This document shows, piece after piece, positions 21,603 to 31,829 of a stretch of DNA of 64,000 nucleotides. The position numbers and the translations under genes were made by a program. The stretch spans positions 72,283,169 through 72,347,168 of the forward strand of contig CM066988.1 of the NCBI GenBank assembly GCA_033977485.1, in the 5' to 3' direction. The stretch's first letter is position 1. Each line of letters starts with the position of its first letter. The notes under the pieces are model-generated. The model was given only the letters and a program-made list of their open reading frames with translations, did no database searches and was not told the origin of the DNA. The DNA comes from Hydrangea macrophylla. Lineage: Eukaryota; Streptophyta; Magnoliopsida; Cornales; Hydrangeaceae.

Positions 21603-22080
21603 CTGAAACAAACCCTAACTTTAAGGGTTGGATTTTCTTATGCAGAAATTTCAGTAATGGTGAACAAATGCATGATCAGAAACCTTGACCTAGCTGAAGA
21701 ATCAAAAAAGTGAAAGAGCAAAAAAATAGAAATAAATGGGCATTCATTTTTCTAAACAGATCTTATGTATGTGGTGGGGAGAGATATAGTTATTTGGGGG
21801 GAAAACCCATGGATACTTTCCTATTGGACCTATTTTCAATCACAAAAAAGAGGGCCTAAGTGCCTAACCTTAGAAATACACACACATTTCTTCCTTTGTT
21901 CCTTTCCGTAAAACTAAAAAATCAATTTCTAAAACCATATACACATATACATAGAGATATATATATAGAGAGAGAGGTGTATATATATACACATATACAT
22001 AGATATATATAGACAGAGAGAGAGAGAGAGCGCACCTGGGGGGTGTTGGTGCCCGCGGGGTGGTGGGGTGCGGCAGCTGC

Positions 22081-22119
22081 GTGGGGTGGGGTGGGGTGGG
22101 GTGGGGTGGGGTGGGGTAG
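22081..22119. repeat. (GGGGT)n G-rich minisatellite
   Basis: Seven to eight GGGGT units stand in a row, flanked by further GGTGG-rich sequence (22035-22180) and GA microsatellites (22014-22030, 22192-22230). The strand can form G-quadruplexes. It resembles telomere DNA only superficially. Confidence 0.9.
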
Positions 22120-22486
22120 GGAGGTGGCGGGGTGGTGTAGGGTGGTGGCGGAGGGGAGGCGGCATGGTGGGGGTGCGCAGTGACCAGATGGAGAGAGAGA
22201 GAGAGAGAGAGGGAGAGAGAGGGAGAGAAATTGTGACTGAGAATGAGGGAAAGAAATTTGGGGGCAAAAATTAGGCTGGGGGAAATTTAGGCGCCTCTAA
22301 ATTTACAAACACGACTATTGCTACACATATTATTCTGAAAAGCACACTAAAATGCACAACTTTACTTAAAAAGGTTGGACCTTGTGCTAAAAAGTCTGCA
22401 CACACAAAAGTAGCATTAGTCATTTAAAAAGGTTGGACCTTCTATTTCTCTCATTGATGGGTTAAATGTTGATTTTTGTGTACAAA

Positions 22487-22663
22487 AATGATAGGGATAC
22501 TCACCAAATGACACACTAAACGACACACCAGCTTTAAATGCATGTACCCTGTGCTGTGTAAGTGATGCACAGAAAAGTGTGAAAAATTCAAACAGCACAG
22601 AGTACATGCATTTAAAGCATAGTGTGTAATTTGGTGTGTCGTTCAGTATGTATCCCTATCATT
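22487..22663. repeat. Foldback (MITE-like) element
   Basis: Arms of about 70 bp form a long imperfect inverted repeat. They begin AATGATAGGGATAC on the left and end GTATCCCTATCATT on the right, and both contain ACGACACACCA and GCTTTAAATGCATGTAC. The loop (about 22558-22592) is short. No coding capacity. The target duplication is unclear because the outer bases are themselves symmetric. Confidence 0.8.
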
Positions 22664-22744
22664 GTTGTTTTGTATATGCATAGAGAAAAATAATAAAAAT
22701 AATAGTTTATATGGTAATATTATAATACATATAAGCAGTTAAGT

Positions 22745-23620
22745 TGCCGTTTTAGATTCGACAAACAAATCCGAATATCCAGATCCAATCAAATCTGAAT
22801 ATGGATTAAATAAAGCAGGTCCAACGGATGAATGGACTGGATCTGGATAGTAGAATTGTTAACGGATCTGGATCTGATTTGTGTGGATTCGGTCAAGATC
22901 CGATCCGTTTACAGACCTACATACAAGTGACTATAAATTTAATTTTTATATTTATAATTTAATTTACACACACATGTATTGATATTTATTTTGATATTAT
23001 ACACATGCTTATAAACTTAATTGGGAAAAACATATTTTAGTCCTTTAGTGTAGAAATTGGTCCATTTAAAAGCATAAACTAGAAATTAGTCCCACGAATT
23101 TTGAGAACTAAAATGCTCCATTAATTGTAAACAGTTCTTGAGCAGCTTCTATATGAACTATAATTATAAACAGTTCTTGGTGTCATCGAAACCATGAAAG
23201 TCAGAGAAGAGTTTTTCTTTTGATCTAACATTTTGAGATGAGAATCAATGGACCCCAGCTGATAGGATTTCGTGAGGGATATCGATAAGGTTTCATCCAC
23301 AAACAGAGATGATGAGAGAAATAACCCGCAAAGACCACCAGGATGTAACATTTTGTCATTGATAAAGTTCTAGTCAGTTTTAACTCTTTCTTTCCTTTTT
23401 CAATTAGTTTTCATTGGTAAAAATGACAAGCAAAAACTCGTCCTCGACACTAGGGGTGGGCAATCGGACAGTTCGGGTTCGAACTGACAAGTTCGGGTTG
23501 GGTTGTTCGGGTTGGCTTTTTTTATATCAAAATCCGAACTGAAACAAAGTTCGAAAATATAGTTCGGGTTCGAAATAAAAAGTTCGGGTCCGGTTCGAAA
23601 GATTGGGTTGAATTAAATTG
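22745..23620. repeat. Degenerate hAT-like terminal repeats
   Basis: 22745-22918 is rich in GGATCTGGATCTGAT / GATCCGATCCG and ends GTTTACAGACCTA. 23448-23620 begins CTAGGGGTGGGCAATCGG and is rich in GTTCGGGTTCG. Both patterns are common at the ends of plant hAT-like repeats. The two do not pair with each other, so they are relics of separate insertions. Between them (22920-23440) I see nothing supportable. Confidence 0.4.
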
Positions 23621-23650
23621 AAATAATTTTTTTTCCCTCCTCTCTCTCTC

Positions 23651-24225
23651 ACTTTAGACATCACTTTTAGCGACGAAACAATATTTCGTCGCCATAGACA
23701 TCACATTATACCTCACTTTAGGCATCACTTTTGGCGACGAGATAATATTTCGTCACCATAGGCATCACTTTTGGCGACGAAATAATATTTCGTCGCCATA
23801 GGCATCACTTTTGGCGACGAATTAAAATTTCGTCGCCATAGACATCACCTTACAAATCACTTTTGGCGACGAAATAATATTTCGTCGCCATAGACATCAC
23901 ATTACAATCACTTTTGGCGACAAATTAATATTTCGTCGCCATAGGCATCACTTTTGGCGACGAAATAATATTTCGTCGCCATAGGCATTACTTTTAGCGA
24001 CGAAATAATATTTCGTCGCCAAAGACATCACATTACAAATCACTTTTGGCGACGAATTAATATTTCGTCGCCATAGGCGTCACTTTTGGCGACGAAATAT
24101 TATTTCGTCGCCATAGACATCACATTACAAATCACTTTTGGCGACGAAATATTATTTCGTCGCCATAGGCATCACTTTTGGCGACGAAATAATATTTCGT
24201 CGCGATAGACATCACATTACAACTC
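23651..24225. repeat. Right subterminal GGCGACGA palindrome array
   Basis: About twelve units of roughly 40-52 bp have the form ATCACTTTTGGCGACGAAATAA then TATTTCGTCGCCATAGGC. Every unit is a near-perfect hairpin. It is more regular than the left array, and the linkers differ (ATAGGCATCAC against TATGCAATGG), as expected for the two ends of a CACTA element or for two related elements. No terminal CACTA motif follows. Confidence 0.85.
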
Positions 24226-24365
24226 ACTTTTGGATTTGATTGGCTCATGAAGTATCATGCCAAGTTTGACATCATATTAGGATTTGATTGGCTCATGAAG
24301 TATCATGCCAACTTGGCATGATACTTCATGAGCCAATCAAATCCTAATATGATGTCAAACTCCTT
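24226..24365. repeat. Protease foldback at the CACTA/retrotransposon junction
   Basis: A segment encoding GFDWLMKYHAK (chromovirus protease C-terminal block) appears twice in direct order on the plus strand and then once in inverse order, leading into the true minus-strand protease. The inverted copies share GATTTGATTGGCTCATGAAG and meet almost head to head near 24310. This is a template-switch or break-repair scar at the place where the CACTA right end is missing. Confidence 0.85.
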
Positions 24366-25597
24366 CATTGACAACATGATTAGATCTGCAGGAAGGATTC
24401 TATCCTCAAGGGTTAAGGCACAATCCTTGCACACTTTCCCTAATCGTAGGGTTTTGCCCAAAGGTGATACCGCTTTTAGGGCTATGTCAAGTGCCTAGTG
24501 TACTAAACCCAAAAGTTTAACAAATTTGATAACAATAAATGAATTCAAAGCAACAATATCAAATAGAACTTTAACTCGAGTTTTGAATAACGTATGAGTA
24601 TCTTCCATGTTCTGCTATTCAGTCTCATCAAATTTTGCGCTCTTTGGGATGATCGCATTAAAATGAGCCTATCCAATTGGTCCATGAGCAGTTGGTCCCT
24701 TATATCCTCCATAGGGTGATTTGCAATTCTTGCTCATGTGGCCATACTTACCATAGTTGTAGCAGACAACTTCTAGATGATTCTGGCTCCTTGCAGCTCG
24801 GTAGTCCTTTGCCAAATATCTAGGTTTTTTGTAGTTAAAGAGTCCACCGGTATTGCCTCTAGTACTAGCAGGGAGTCCTTGTGGGGGAGATACTTGGTTT
24901 ATAGCATAGGGATTCTGAGAAAACGCAGGTTATTGCTTCCTCTCTCTAGTCCAGTTATGCTTGTTCCCTTGGAACCACATCGGAGGTCTCGGTCCTTGGT
25001 TACCTCTGGGAGGTAGTCGATTCCCAAAACGTCCTTGCTCTCGACCATTGATATTCTCAGGACCGACTGCCATTCCTACCTTGGCCTTCAAAGCCTGGAC
25101 CCTGATGATTCAACGTCATCCATTGTAGTGGCAGTGAGAGGCCTTGGTGATACTGCATGTTCTATTTCTCTGGGGTATTAATCATATACAGGGCAAAACA
25201 AGATAGCCGCATCCTCTCCTACGATTGCCTTCTCCGATTCCCACCAATCGACAGCCGCATAAGTCAACTGGAATGTCGCCAGTCGACACTTCTATAACTC
25301 ATTACATCCCAAGGTATCAAAGATCGCTTCCATCTCTCAGAGCCACTGTTCTGCTTGCCACGACCTAGTATTCCCGTCAAACTTCTCTGGACAAAAATGA
25401 CAGAAATGTTCTACTATTCGATCCTCAGCTATCCTTTGAAGTGGTCCATGATTATTTCCATTGTGCACATTAGGATTGTTGATCCATTTCATCCTACACA
25501 CAAAGGCTTCGAACAATCGAGTCGGATCAACAGCCTGGGGTGCTTGGGAGACATCTTTAATCTGAGCGAGATGATTCTAAGTAGGCATTCCTGCCAT
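24366..25597 (-). pseudogene. Chromovirus gag-protease (broken)
   Basis: On the minus strand gag starts at ATG 25595-25597 (MAGMPT, then a stop). It continues with VDPTRLFEAFV, the capsid block with QAEQWL, EMEAIFDTLGC and TFQLTYAAVDWWES (about 25230-25350), a degraded zinc knuckle (CYNYGKYGHMSKNC, second Cys lost, near 24740) and a protease ending in SPLGKTLRLGKVCKDC, LPADLIMLSMK and ILGFDWLMKYHAK. The active-site DTG reads DIV, so the protease would be dead. Several in-frame stops are present. It is probably the 5' half of the element whose RT-chromodomain half lies at 9645-12311, with some 130-150 codons lost between them. Confidence 0.85.
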
Positions 25598-25825
25598 CGA
25601 TGCAGTAAGGTTGGGTACCTATACAGACGGTTAGTCGTTAACCCCAAAAATAGTAATAGAAAGTAATTCGAAACTAAAAATAATAGTTATAACTAATATA
25701 GCATTAATAGCAAAGCAACTTTATACGAACAACTGCAAAAATGTTAGAGTTAACCCATATCTCAAGGAATCTTAGGTTCATACTAAAGAAATTTTGGACA
25801 ATTGGTGAACACGACTACCAAACCT

Positions 25826-25838
25826 GGCCCTGATACCA
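25826..25838 (-). other. tRNA-iMet primer binding site
   Basis: On the minus strand TGGTATCAGGGCC lies just after the LTR end. It matches the usual TGGTATCAGAGC complement of initiator tRNA-Met used by chromoviruses, with one change. The leader to the gag ATG is about 230 bp. Confidence 0.85.
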
Positions 25839-26619
25839 AAATTCCTATCACACTCCGCAGTAGCAAAAATAGAGAAAATTAATTCCTTTTTGGACCTGTA
25901 GGCCATGATAGTTGAAAGTCACCACATTGTCCACAACCAAAGTCTAATCATCAGAGTAATGAATCAAACCATGCATTGGAATGTTCTAAGGTCAATATAT
26001 GAAACTGAAGTTCAATACTAAACTATTAAAAATCCAAAGTGTTTGTAGAATATATAAATAAAACATTACGACAACATATGCCGATTACAAACTTAACTAT
26101 TACAACTGTCTCTAAAACATAAACATAAAATATCAACAACAAGCTCCAAGACTTTAGCTCGCATTATAGTCATCTCCAGCATAGACTCCGTCATCGTAGG
26201 CTCCATCCTCGTAGCCCCTATCCATGTATGTATCTCCTTCATACTCATAACCCTGGCCAATTGGACATCGAATATCCAGTGGCATAAACGCCGTCAGCTA
26301 TGAAAGCCGAGTGAATGCAAATACTAATAGAGCATCTATAGATATGCAATATGAATAAGCAACAACATTATTTAAAAAGGATCATCTCATCGTTCACATG
26401 CATATATGTACGTACCAACTCAATATATCTCGACAGACACCATTCCAATCTCATGGACATCATCCTAATCCAACCCAAAACATAATATACACTCTTGGGT
26501 CAACATTAATTAGATACGTAGTTCCATACCTATGGTTTGTCAAATCCCGACACACATTCCCATATAAAACGGCTCGATATACTCTAGCCAAATACGCCCT
26601 TGATTTATCCTTTACCTCA

Positions 26620-27365
26620 TCTACCTCTTGGTCTCTGTCATGGACTAAAGTGATATATTCCTTAGTCTCTCTCATGGACTAAGGCGACATTCCTTTAGTC
26701 TCTATCAGACTAAGTTTTGACAACCTCTAGTTGTATTTCTCCTAGTCTCGGTCATGGACTAAAGTGACAGCCCTTAGCCTCTATTGAATCTCCCATCTCG
26801 GACTGAGGTGATGTATCTTTAGCCTCTATCAGACTAGGTTCATGATGTCTCCTTCTTAATCTCGGTCATGGACTAAAGTGACATATTCCTATAGCCTCTA
26901 TTCGGATCTCCCATCATTGTCATGGACTAAGGTAATATTCCTTTAGCCTCTGTCGGATTAAGATGACAACATCGGCATAACCCTCAGTCTGGGTCTTGGA
27001 CTAACATGACCATGCCCTTGTCTCTATCAGATCTCTTATGTCTCGGGCATAGGGAAGGCGACATTCCGTTAGCCTCTATCAAACTAGGGTGCTAGCCACA
27101 TTATCATTCTCACAAAATATGTATTCCTTAGTCTCTCTCGTGGACTAAGGTGACCTCACTACTACTATATCCCTTAGTCTCTTTCATGGACTAAGGTGAT
27201 GCTAATCTTATATCCCTTAGTCTCTCACATGGACTAAGGCAACAAAGGTTTCCCCTAAACCACATCTGCTTCCCCGACACGTATCCCTTAGTCTCTCTCA
27301 TGGACCAAGGCGATGTACCACCAATACCACCGATATATCCCTTAGCCTCTCCCATGGACTAAGGC
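26620..27365. repeat. CCTTAGTC...GACTAAGG hairpin array in LTR-B
   Basis: At least a dozen imperfect units of the type CCTTAGTCTCTCTCATGGACTAAGG are spaced irregularly (about 30-65 bp). CCTTAGTC and GACTAAGG are exact reverse complements, so each unit can fold. LTR-A has an unrelated repeat at the same relative position. Confidence 0.85.
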
Positions 27366-27659
27366 AATATGCTCATGCCGCAACCTACATCATATGATCT
27401 TTGTGATCACATTTCCATGCCCCAATCATAAATAGTATCAACCTCTATGGTCGATAGACCCACTACTATGCACGTCGACTTCTTAACTTGATTTACAACT
27501 TATATCCTCATTATACAATTAGTTCCATTGTTCCATGCATTAAGCCCATTATTCAACGTATATGCTATTCCAATACAGATTTCCAGCATCAACATATAAT
27601 AACAAACAAATTAACAGCTCATCAGATATAAACAACTAAACAATTAATATTCTGTTAAG

Positions 27660-27830
27660 TTCGATCGATTGAAGTCATTTCAATCGATTGAAGTAAAGCT
27701 AGGTTCGAACGATCGAGGGTGTTTTGATCAATTGGGGAAATATAGTTCGATCGATTGAACGATGTTTGATCGATCGAGATGGCCTGTGTTCAATCACTCG
27801 AAAGCATTTCGATCGATTGAATGCAGTAAT
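27660..27830. repeat. TTCGATCGAT-type palindrome array (LTR-B, first)
   Basis: About eight copies of TTCGATCGATTGAA and variants (TTCGAACGATCGAG, TTTGATCGATCGAG) are spaced by some 15-25 bp. It belongs to the motif class that recurs in the other LTRs of this window. Confidence 0.85.
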
Positions 27831-28279
27831 ATTCCAGAATTGAACTGGACCTTGTACGTACGTCCAGGGTTCGTCCAATCTTACCGAAACAAAAAAATTC
27901 GTACATATCTATGGTACTAAGTGAGTATGGGAGCTCACAGCTAATGTTGACGATGCCAGCGAGTTTGGGGTGCGTGCGAGTTCCTCGGGGTGGTTTCATC
28001 CTCTCGCTTTTCCTTTTTTCTCTCCTCTATTTCATCTCTTATGTTCCTCTCCTTCTCTTCTCTTATCTCTAACCGAGAGTATGTGTGTGTGTATATATAA
28101 TATATATATAATCGAGTGTCTATGTGTACATATATATATGAGTGTTTATATATAAACCTTATATCACTATCTCTAACTCTCCCAAAAATTAGAAACCTTG
28201 GGAGTGTGTGATAAGGATACACATATATAGGCAAATGAGGGTGTAGGTGTCAAAACACGTATACTGAAAATCCTGAGTT

Positions 28280-28465
28280 TGATTGCTCAAGAATAGGTCG
28301 GTCAGGGTTCTATCAATTGAGAACAGTTCAGTCGTTTGAGAAAAGAAACACGTCATCAAATCAGGTCGGCAGAGGTTCAAGCGATCGAAGTTGGTTCGAT
28401 CAATTGTGAAATAGAACTCTCGATTAATTGAGGTTAGTTCGATCGATCGAAACTGAGATTACAGG
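28280..28465. repeat. TTCGATCGAT-type palindrome array (LTR-B, second)
   Basis: This is a second cluster in the same LTR, matched by 9362-9510 in the 3' LTR copy. It has degenerate units such as TTCTATCAATTGAGAA, TTCAAGCGATCGAA and TTCGATCGATCGAA. Confidence 0.8.
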
Positions 28466-28782
28466 GAATGTGAAAACAAGCATACTTATTCTTATTAATA
28501 TAAAAAAATATTATAAAAGTTCGACAAAAATACAGGTATTGCAGAAACGATATCCATCTCCTCAAGGGGAACATCCTCAACTGGTGCGGTAAGATTGCTG
28601 ACTACCACTCCGATATCCCAATCCTCAAATACGTCCTATGCCATCATCAGCTATAGCAGCAAATCCATCAGCTATATCCAATGCTCCAGCTAATGTAGTC
28701 TTTCCTATAACAAATCCAGCTGGCTGTCCAACCATCTCAGCTATCCATCCTACTGCCATATCGGCCATGGCATCCATATATA

Positions 28783-29210
28783 TTATCGGTCTGGCTGGTA
28801 ACTGAAGCATAATAGGTATCTCTGGCACAACTCTACTACCTCCATAATCACGTCTCCCTTCACTACTATATCTGCCTCAACGGCCTCAGGGTCCTCTGGC
28901 TTAAGCTCCTCAGTAGGAACATACTCTGGCTCCTCCAGGTCATCCTTCAGCTCATCATCATTGTGTGCAGGCTCTTCCTCTGCTAGCTCCTCATCGTCTA
29001 TAAGCTCCTCCTCTCCATCCCCATCGATATCCTTGTAAGGATGCTCATCCTCTGGCTTTGGGTCCTTTTCGCCCTGAATCAACTCATGCTCTAGAACTGG
29101 TATGTCTGGTTCCGGTAATGGTGGGGCTGCAGGTGCAAGTACAGCTATAGGCTTTGGTGGAACAAGCTTGGCTAAAATTGCTCGCAACTCAATCTCGTCT
29201 ACCTCTGGCT
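28783..29210 (-). CDS. Acidic ORF of unknown function in LARD-like element
   Basis: The frame is open for about 140 codons from the EIELRAILAK segment, with the first ATG at 29187. It has a short basic/hydrophobic start (RAILAKLVPPKP), a Pro/Ala linker and then about 75 residues very rich in Glu and Asp (for example DGDGEEELIDDEELAEEE) with proline spacers, ending in SYQPDR. The composition suggests a disordered acidic protein or the acidic tail of a gag-like or plant-mobile-type protein. A further in-phase stop lies upstream at about 29213, so it may be the tail of a longer decayed ORF starting near 29470. No family is recognised. Confidence 0.35.
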
Positions 29211-29602
29211 TACTCTAAATCAATCTAGGCATCTCCTAATATATAGCTACTCAGGTCATAGCGTAGTGATACAAATACATACATATCTCTATCGAGTGTG
29301 TTTGCCTACAACATAGAGAGAAGTCCACATCTTCTCCTCCAAGTAACGACTAGCTATCTGGCGAATGTTGCTCTGGTATATCTCTGGTATGGTTGACTCT
29401 ACTGTGTTGCCATGAATAACATGTCTGGAAAAAGAGTTATCCACAAATAGGTGAAAATCTAGATCCATTCTAACCTATAAAGGAAACTATCTATCGTCAG
29501 AAAGACGAACTTGTCTTAAACTTGTATCTCATCTGAGGGATCCGAAAATACTAGGAACTGATGGTGTGGAAACCTTAGTGAGCAAAAGTATCACACCCTA
29601 AA

Positions 29603-29614
29603 GCTCTAAAACCA
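29603..29614 (-). other. Diverged tRNA-iMet primer binding site
   Basis: TGGTTTTAGAGC on the minus strand stands where LTR-B has TGGTATCAGGGC, directly after LTR-A's GTGTGATA end. Two substitutions separate it from the chromovirus consensus, so it is probably inactive. Confidence 0.6.
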
Positions 29615-30312
29615 AAAACCCTATCACACCTTGGAGTAACAAAAATAGAGAAAAATATGTAAATTTCCTTTTTGGGTGCATAGGGAATGACAAGTAAAAC
29701 TCACTAATTATCCATACCACATGGTACTAGTCCACAAGATAAACAGGAACAATAACAAGCTGAATATATAATAACAGTATATCGATTACAAATATCAGAG
29801 TGTGGTCCTTAGGATGACAAGTCTAGAGACAACATATGCCCAAGTACCCGTTAAACTAAAAAGTGCAACAATAAAAGAGAAGTAGAAACATTAACTACTA
29901 TCTATCTTCAGGTCTTTAACTGGCGTAAGGATAATCGTTAGCGTAGAAATCTTCCCTGGCATAAGCGTCATTAGTGGGGCCACCCTGTGCATATTCCATC
30001 CTCGTGTAGTAACCATCCTCATAAGCTCCAATATCTGCATTAATAGGAGCAGGGTAGTCTAGATGGGGAATGTCCAGGTATAAACGCTGTTAGCGTACTT
30101 CAGCTGAGTAAATAGAAACTCTCGAAGTATCACAGGTATAAAGTCATTACCAGTTATGCACGATATAAAGTATTGCTACTAATAATATCTTTCCTATTTT
30201 ATTCACACTCCTCATTATCCGATTCACATCGTCTTCTAACTCTAAGACTGACTATACCAATCCCGACTAACAATACCGAACTGATTATATCATCATGACA
30301 TACTAGTGCTCT

Positions 30313-30605
30313 TGTTCATTGTTTTTAAGAACTCTTACTATTCACTGCTTTTAAGAACCCTTGCGAGTACTATACATCATTCTTATATAATGACTAATCT
30401 ATGGACGCACCAATACTATTGTTCACCACTTTTAAGAACTCTAACTGTTCACTGCTTTTAAGAACGCTTGCGAGTATTATACATAGATAGCTCCGATAGA
30501 TACAATCTATGGCCGTGCCACTACTAATCTTGTTCACCACTTTTACGAAATCTTATTGTTTACCACTTTTAAGAACGCCTGCGAGTAATGTGCACTCAAA
30601 GCTTC
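30313..30605. repeat. 106-112 bp tandem repeat in LTR-A
   Basis: Units begin TTGTTCAYYRYTTTTAAGAACTC at about 30313, 30419 and 30531, each with GCGAGTA and TCTATGG(AC) blocks. This replaces the hairpin array of LTR-B. Confidence 0.8.
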
Positions 30606-30934
30606 CACAAACCTGGTTAAATGCTTGTTACATGCTTATCAGATTGAACTTGAGTGAATTATCAGCTCGACTCATATAACCTCAAAAGTAACTAATACTC
30701 TATTGACTCAGTCACCAGACTATCCCATGTTAATCATCGTTATATCTTGTCACGTTATCTCATCGTATTAATATCAATGTCCTGAACCTGACTACATTAC
30801 TCACCATATTATCTCAATCTCATTATCTTATCTCATTACCTCCGTAATCCATAATATCGCATAATAGAACATGGAACATCAATTAAACAGCTATGCATTA
30901 TGAATTATAAACTAAAGCAAACAACCAAGTTCTG

Positions 30935-31105
30935 TTGGGTTCAATCGATTGAAGTAATCTTAATTGCTTAAAAGAAAGTGAAGTTTGATCGATTGAAGTA
31001 TTTTTGATCAATTGAAGTGAAGGTATTCTCGATCGATTGAAGTCATTTTGATCGATTGAGACGCAATGTGTCTGATCGATTGAAGTCATTTAGATTGCTT
31101 GAACT
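30935..31105. repeat. TTCGATCGAT-type palindrome array (LTR-A, first)
   Basis: Units such as TTCAATCGATTGAA, TTTGATCGATTGAA, CTCGATCGATTGAA and CTGATCGATTGAA are spaced at about 20 bp. Confidence 0.85.
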
Positions 31106-31554
31106 TCGTCTTCTCCTGATTCTGGTAGTGAATGTCCAGAATCTGCTAGGGCACGTTTGGATTTTTATTAAACATGTAAAACATTATAACTAAGCTATTC
31201 AGTGAGTTTGGAACTCACCGAACGTCATTAAGGGCATATTTGGCAAACTTCAAGCTTTAATGGCCTCCTTTTCTCTCTCTCTGCTCCTCTATTTGTCTCT
31301 GTCTCCCTCTCTGTCTCCTCTGCTTCTTCTTCTTCTCCTTCTTCTTCTTCTTCTAGTTCTCTCTCTCTGACTATATATATAGGTATGTGTGTGTATATAT
31401 ATATGGATGTTTATATATATAAATATAAACACACACTCTCTCCCAAACTCTTTGGTTCAGTAAACACATCCCATACACGAACGCAATTTATATATAGAGG
31501 GTAAGGGTACAGGTAGCTGTCTTTCCATGAAACCTGGAATACTGATGATTACAA

Positions 31555-31760
31555 GTTCGATCGATCGAAGCGTGTTTTATCTCTCAAGAATAGATCAGTC
31601 AGGTTTGATTGATTGAAAAGGGGTTTGATCGATTGAAGTAAGGACCACGTATTAAATTTAAGTCGGCATGATTTTGATTGATTGAACAAGGTTTGATCGC
31701 TTAAACTTTAAAAATTTTCCATCACTTGAAAAGACATCGATCGGTCGAAGATAGAATTTC
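31555..31760. repeat. TTCGATCGAT-type palindrome array (LTR-A, second)
   Basis: Units such as TTCGATCGATCGAA, TTTGATTGATTGAA and TTTGATCGATTGAA, ending with ATCGATCGGTCGAA. Confidence 0.85.
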
Positions 31761-31829
31761 AAGTACGATCAAAGGAAGTATATAGAATCTCTATCTGTTA
31801 AATATTTATTGAAAATACAGGGTATTACA

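Larger units (their letters stand above)
12315..24225 (+). mobile_element. Large Pack-type CACTA element (left end clear, right end lost)
   Basis: The left end CACTACAACAAAAATA (12315) interrupts chromovirus RT, with ACT before it as possible target duplication. Immediately inside is an array of GGCGACGA palindromes (12330-12895), and a matching array occurs at 23651-24225. I read these as the two subterminal regions of one element of about 12 kb. The interior holds exons of at least four host genes, all on the minus strand, a 171-bp tandem repeat and later insertions, but no recognisable CACTA transposase, so it looks non-autonomous. The right terminal repeat is missing; the sequence runs into a foldback of chromovirus protease. 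Alternatively, two separate CACTA relics flank unrelated sequence. Confidence 0.6.
25846..28543 (-). mobile_element. Tekay-type 5' LTR (LTR-B), about 2.7 kb
   Basis: On the minus strand it starts TGCAATACCTGTA (28543) and ends near GTGTGATA (25846) just before the PBS. The outer part matches the LTR at 9142-9603 and the end region matches LTR-A (29622-31829). It contains a hairpin-repeat array (26620-27365), palindromic TTCGATC-type arrays (27660-27830, 28280-28465) and C/T-rich and TG-rich tracts. No gene is present. Because of the matching PBS and gag below, it is taken as the 5' LTR of the split chromovirus. Confidence 0.85.
28544..29621 (-). mobile_element. Internal region of a short non-autonomous LTR element
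   Basis: This 1.08-kb segment lies between LTR-A and LTR-B and begins (minus strand) with a PBS-like TGGTTTTAGAGC at 29603-29614. It lacks gag zinc knuckles, protease, RT and integrase. It holds an acidic ORF (28783-29210) and, upstream of it, an open stretch with ESTIPEIYQSNIRQIASRYL. No good polypurine tract precedes LTR-B, so either this is a LARD-like element whose 3' LTR is LTR-B, or LTR-B's element inserted into it. Confidence 0.5.
29622..31829 (-). mobile_element. Tekay-type LTR (LTR-A), about 2.2 kb
   Basis: On the minus strand it starts TGTAATACCCTGTATTTTC at 31829 and ends GTGTGATA at 29622. Its ends and its TTCGATC-type arrays (30935-31105, 31555-31760) resemble LTR-B, but its central repeat differs (units of 106-112 bp starting near 30313, 30419 and 30531). 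It abuts a truncated plus-strand LTR at 31830, so it inserted there or was joined by deletion. Confidence 0.8.

Noticed and set aside
22081..22119. Interstitial telomere repeat
   Set aside because: The unit is GGGGT and not the plant TTTAGGG, and it is short and embedded in other G-rich sequence.
22068..22274. Gly/Trp-rich frame in the G-rich region
   Set aside because: It is a translation of (GGGGT)n and GA microsatellites, with no splice or start context.
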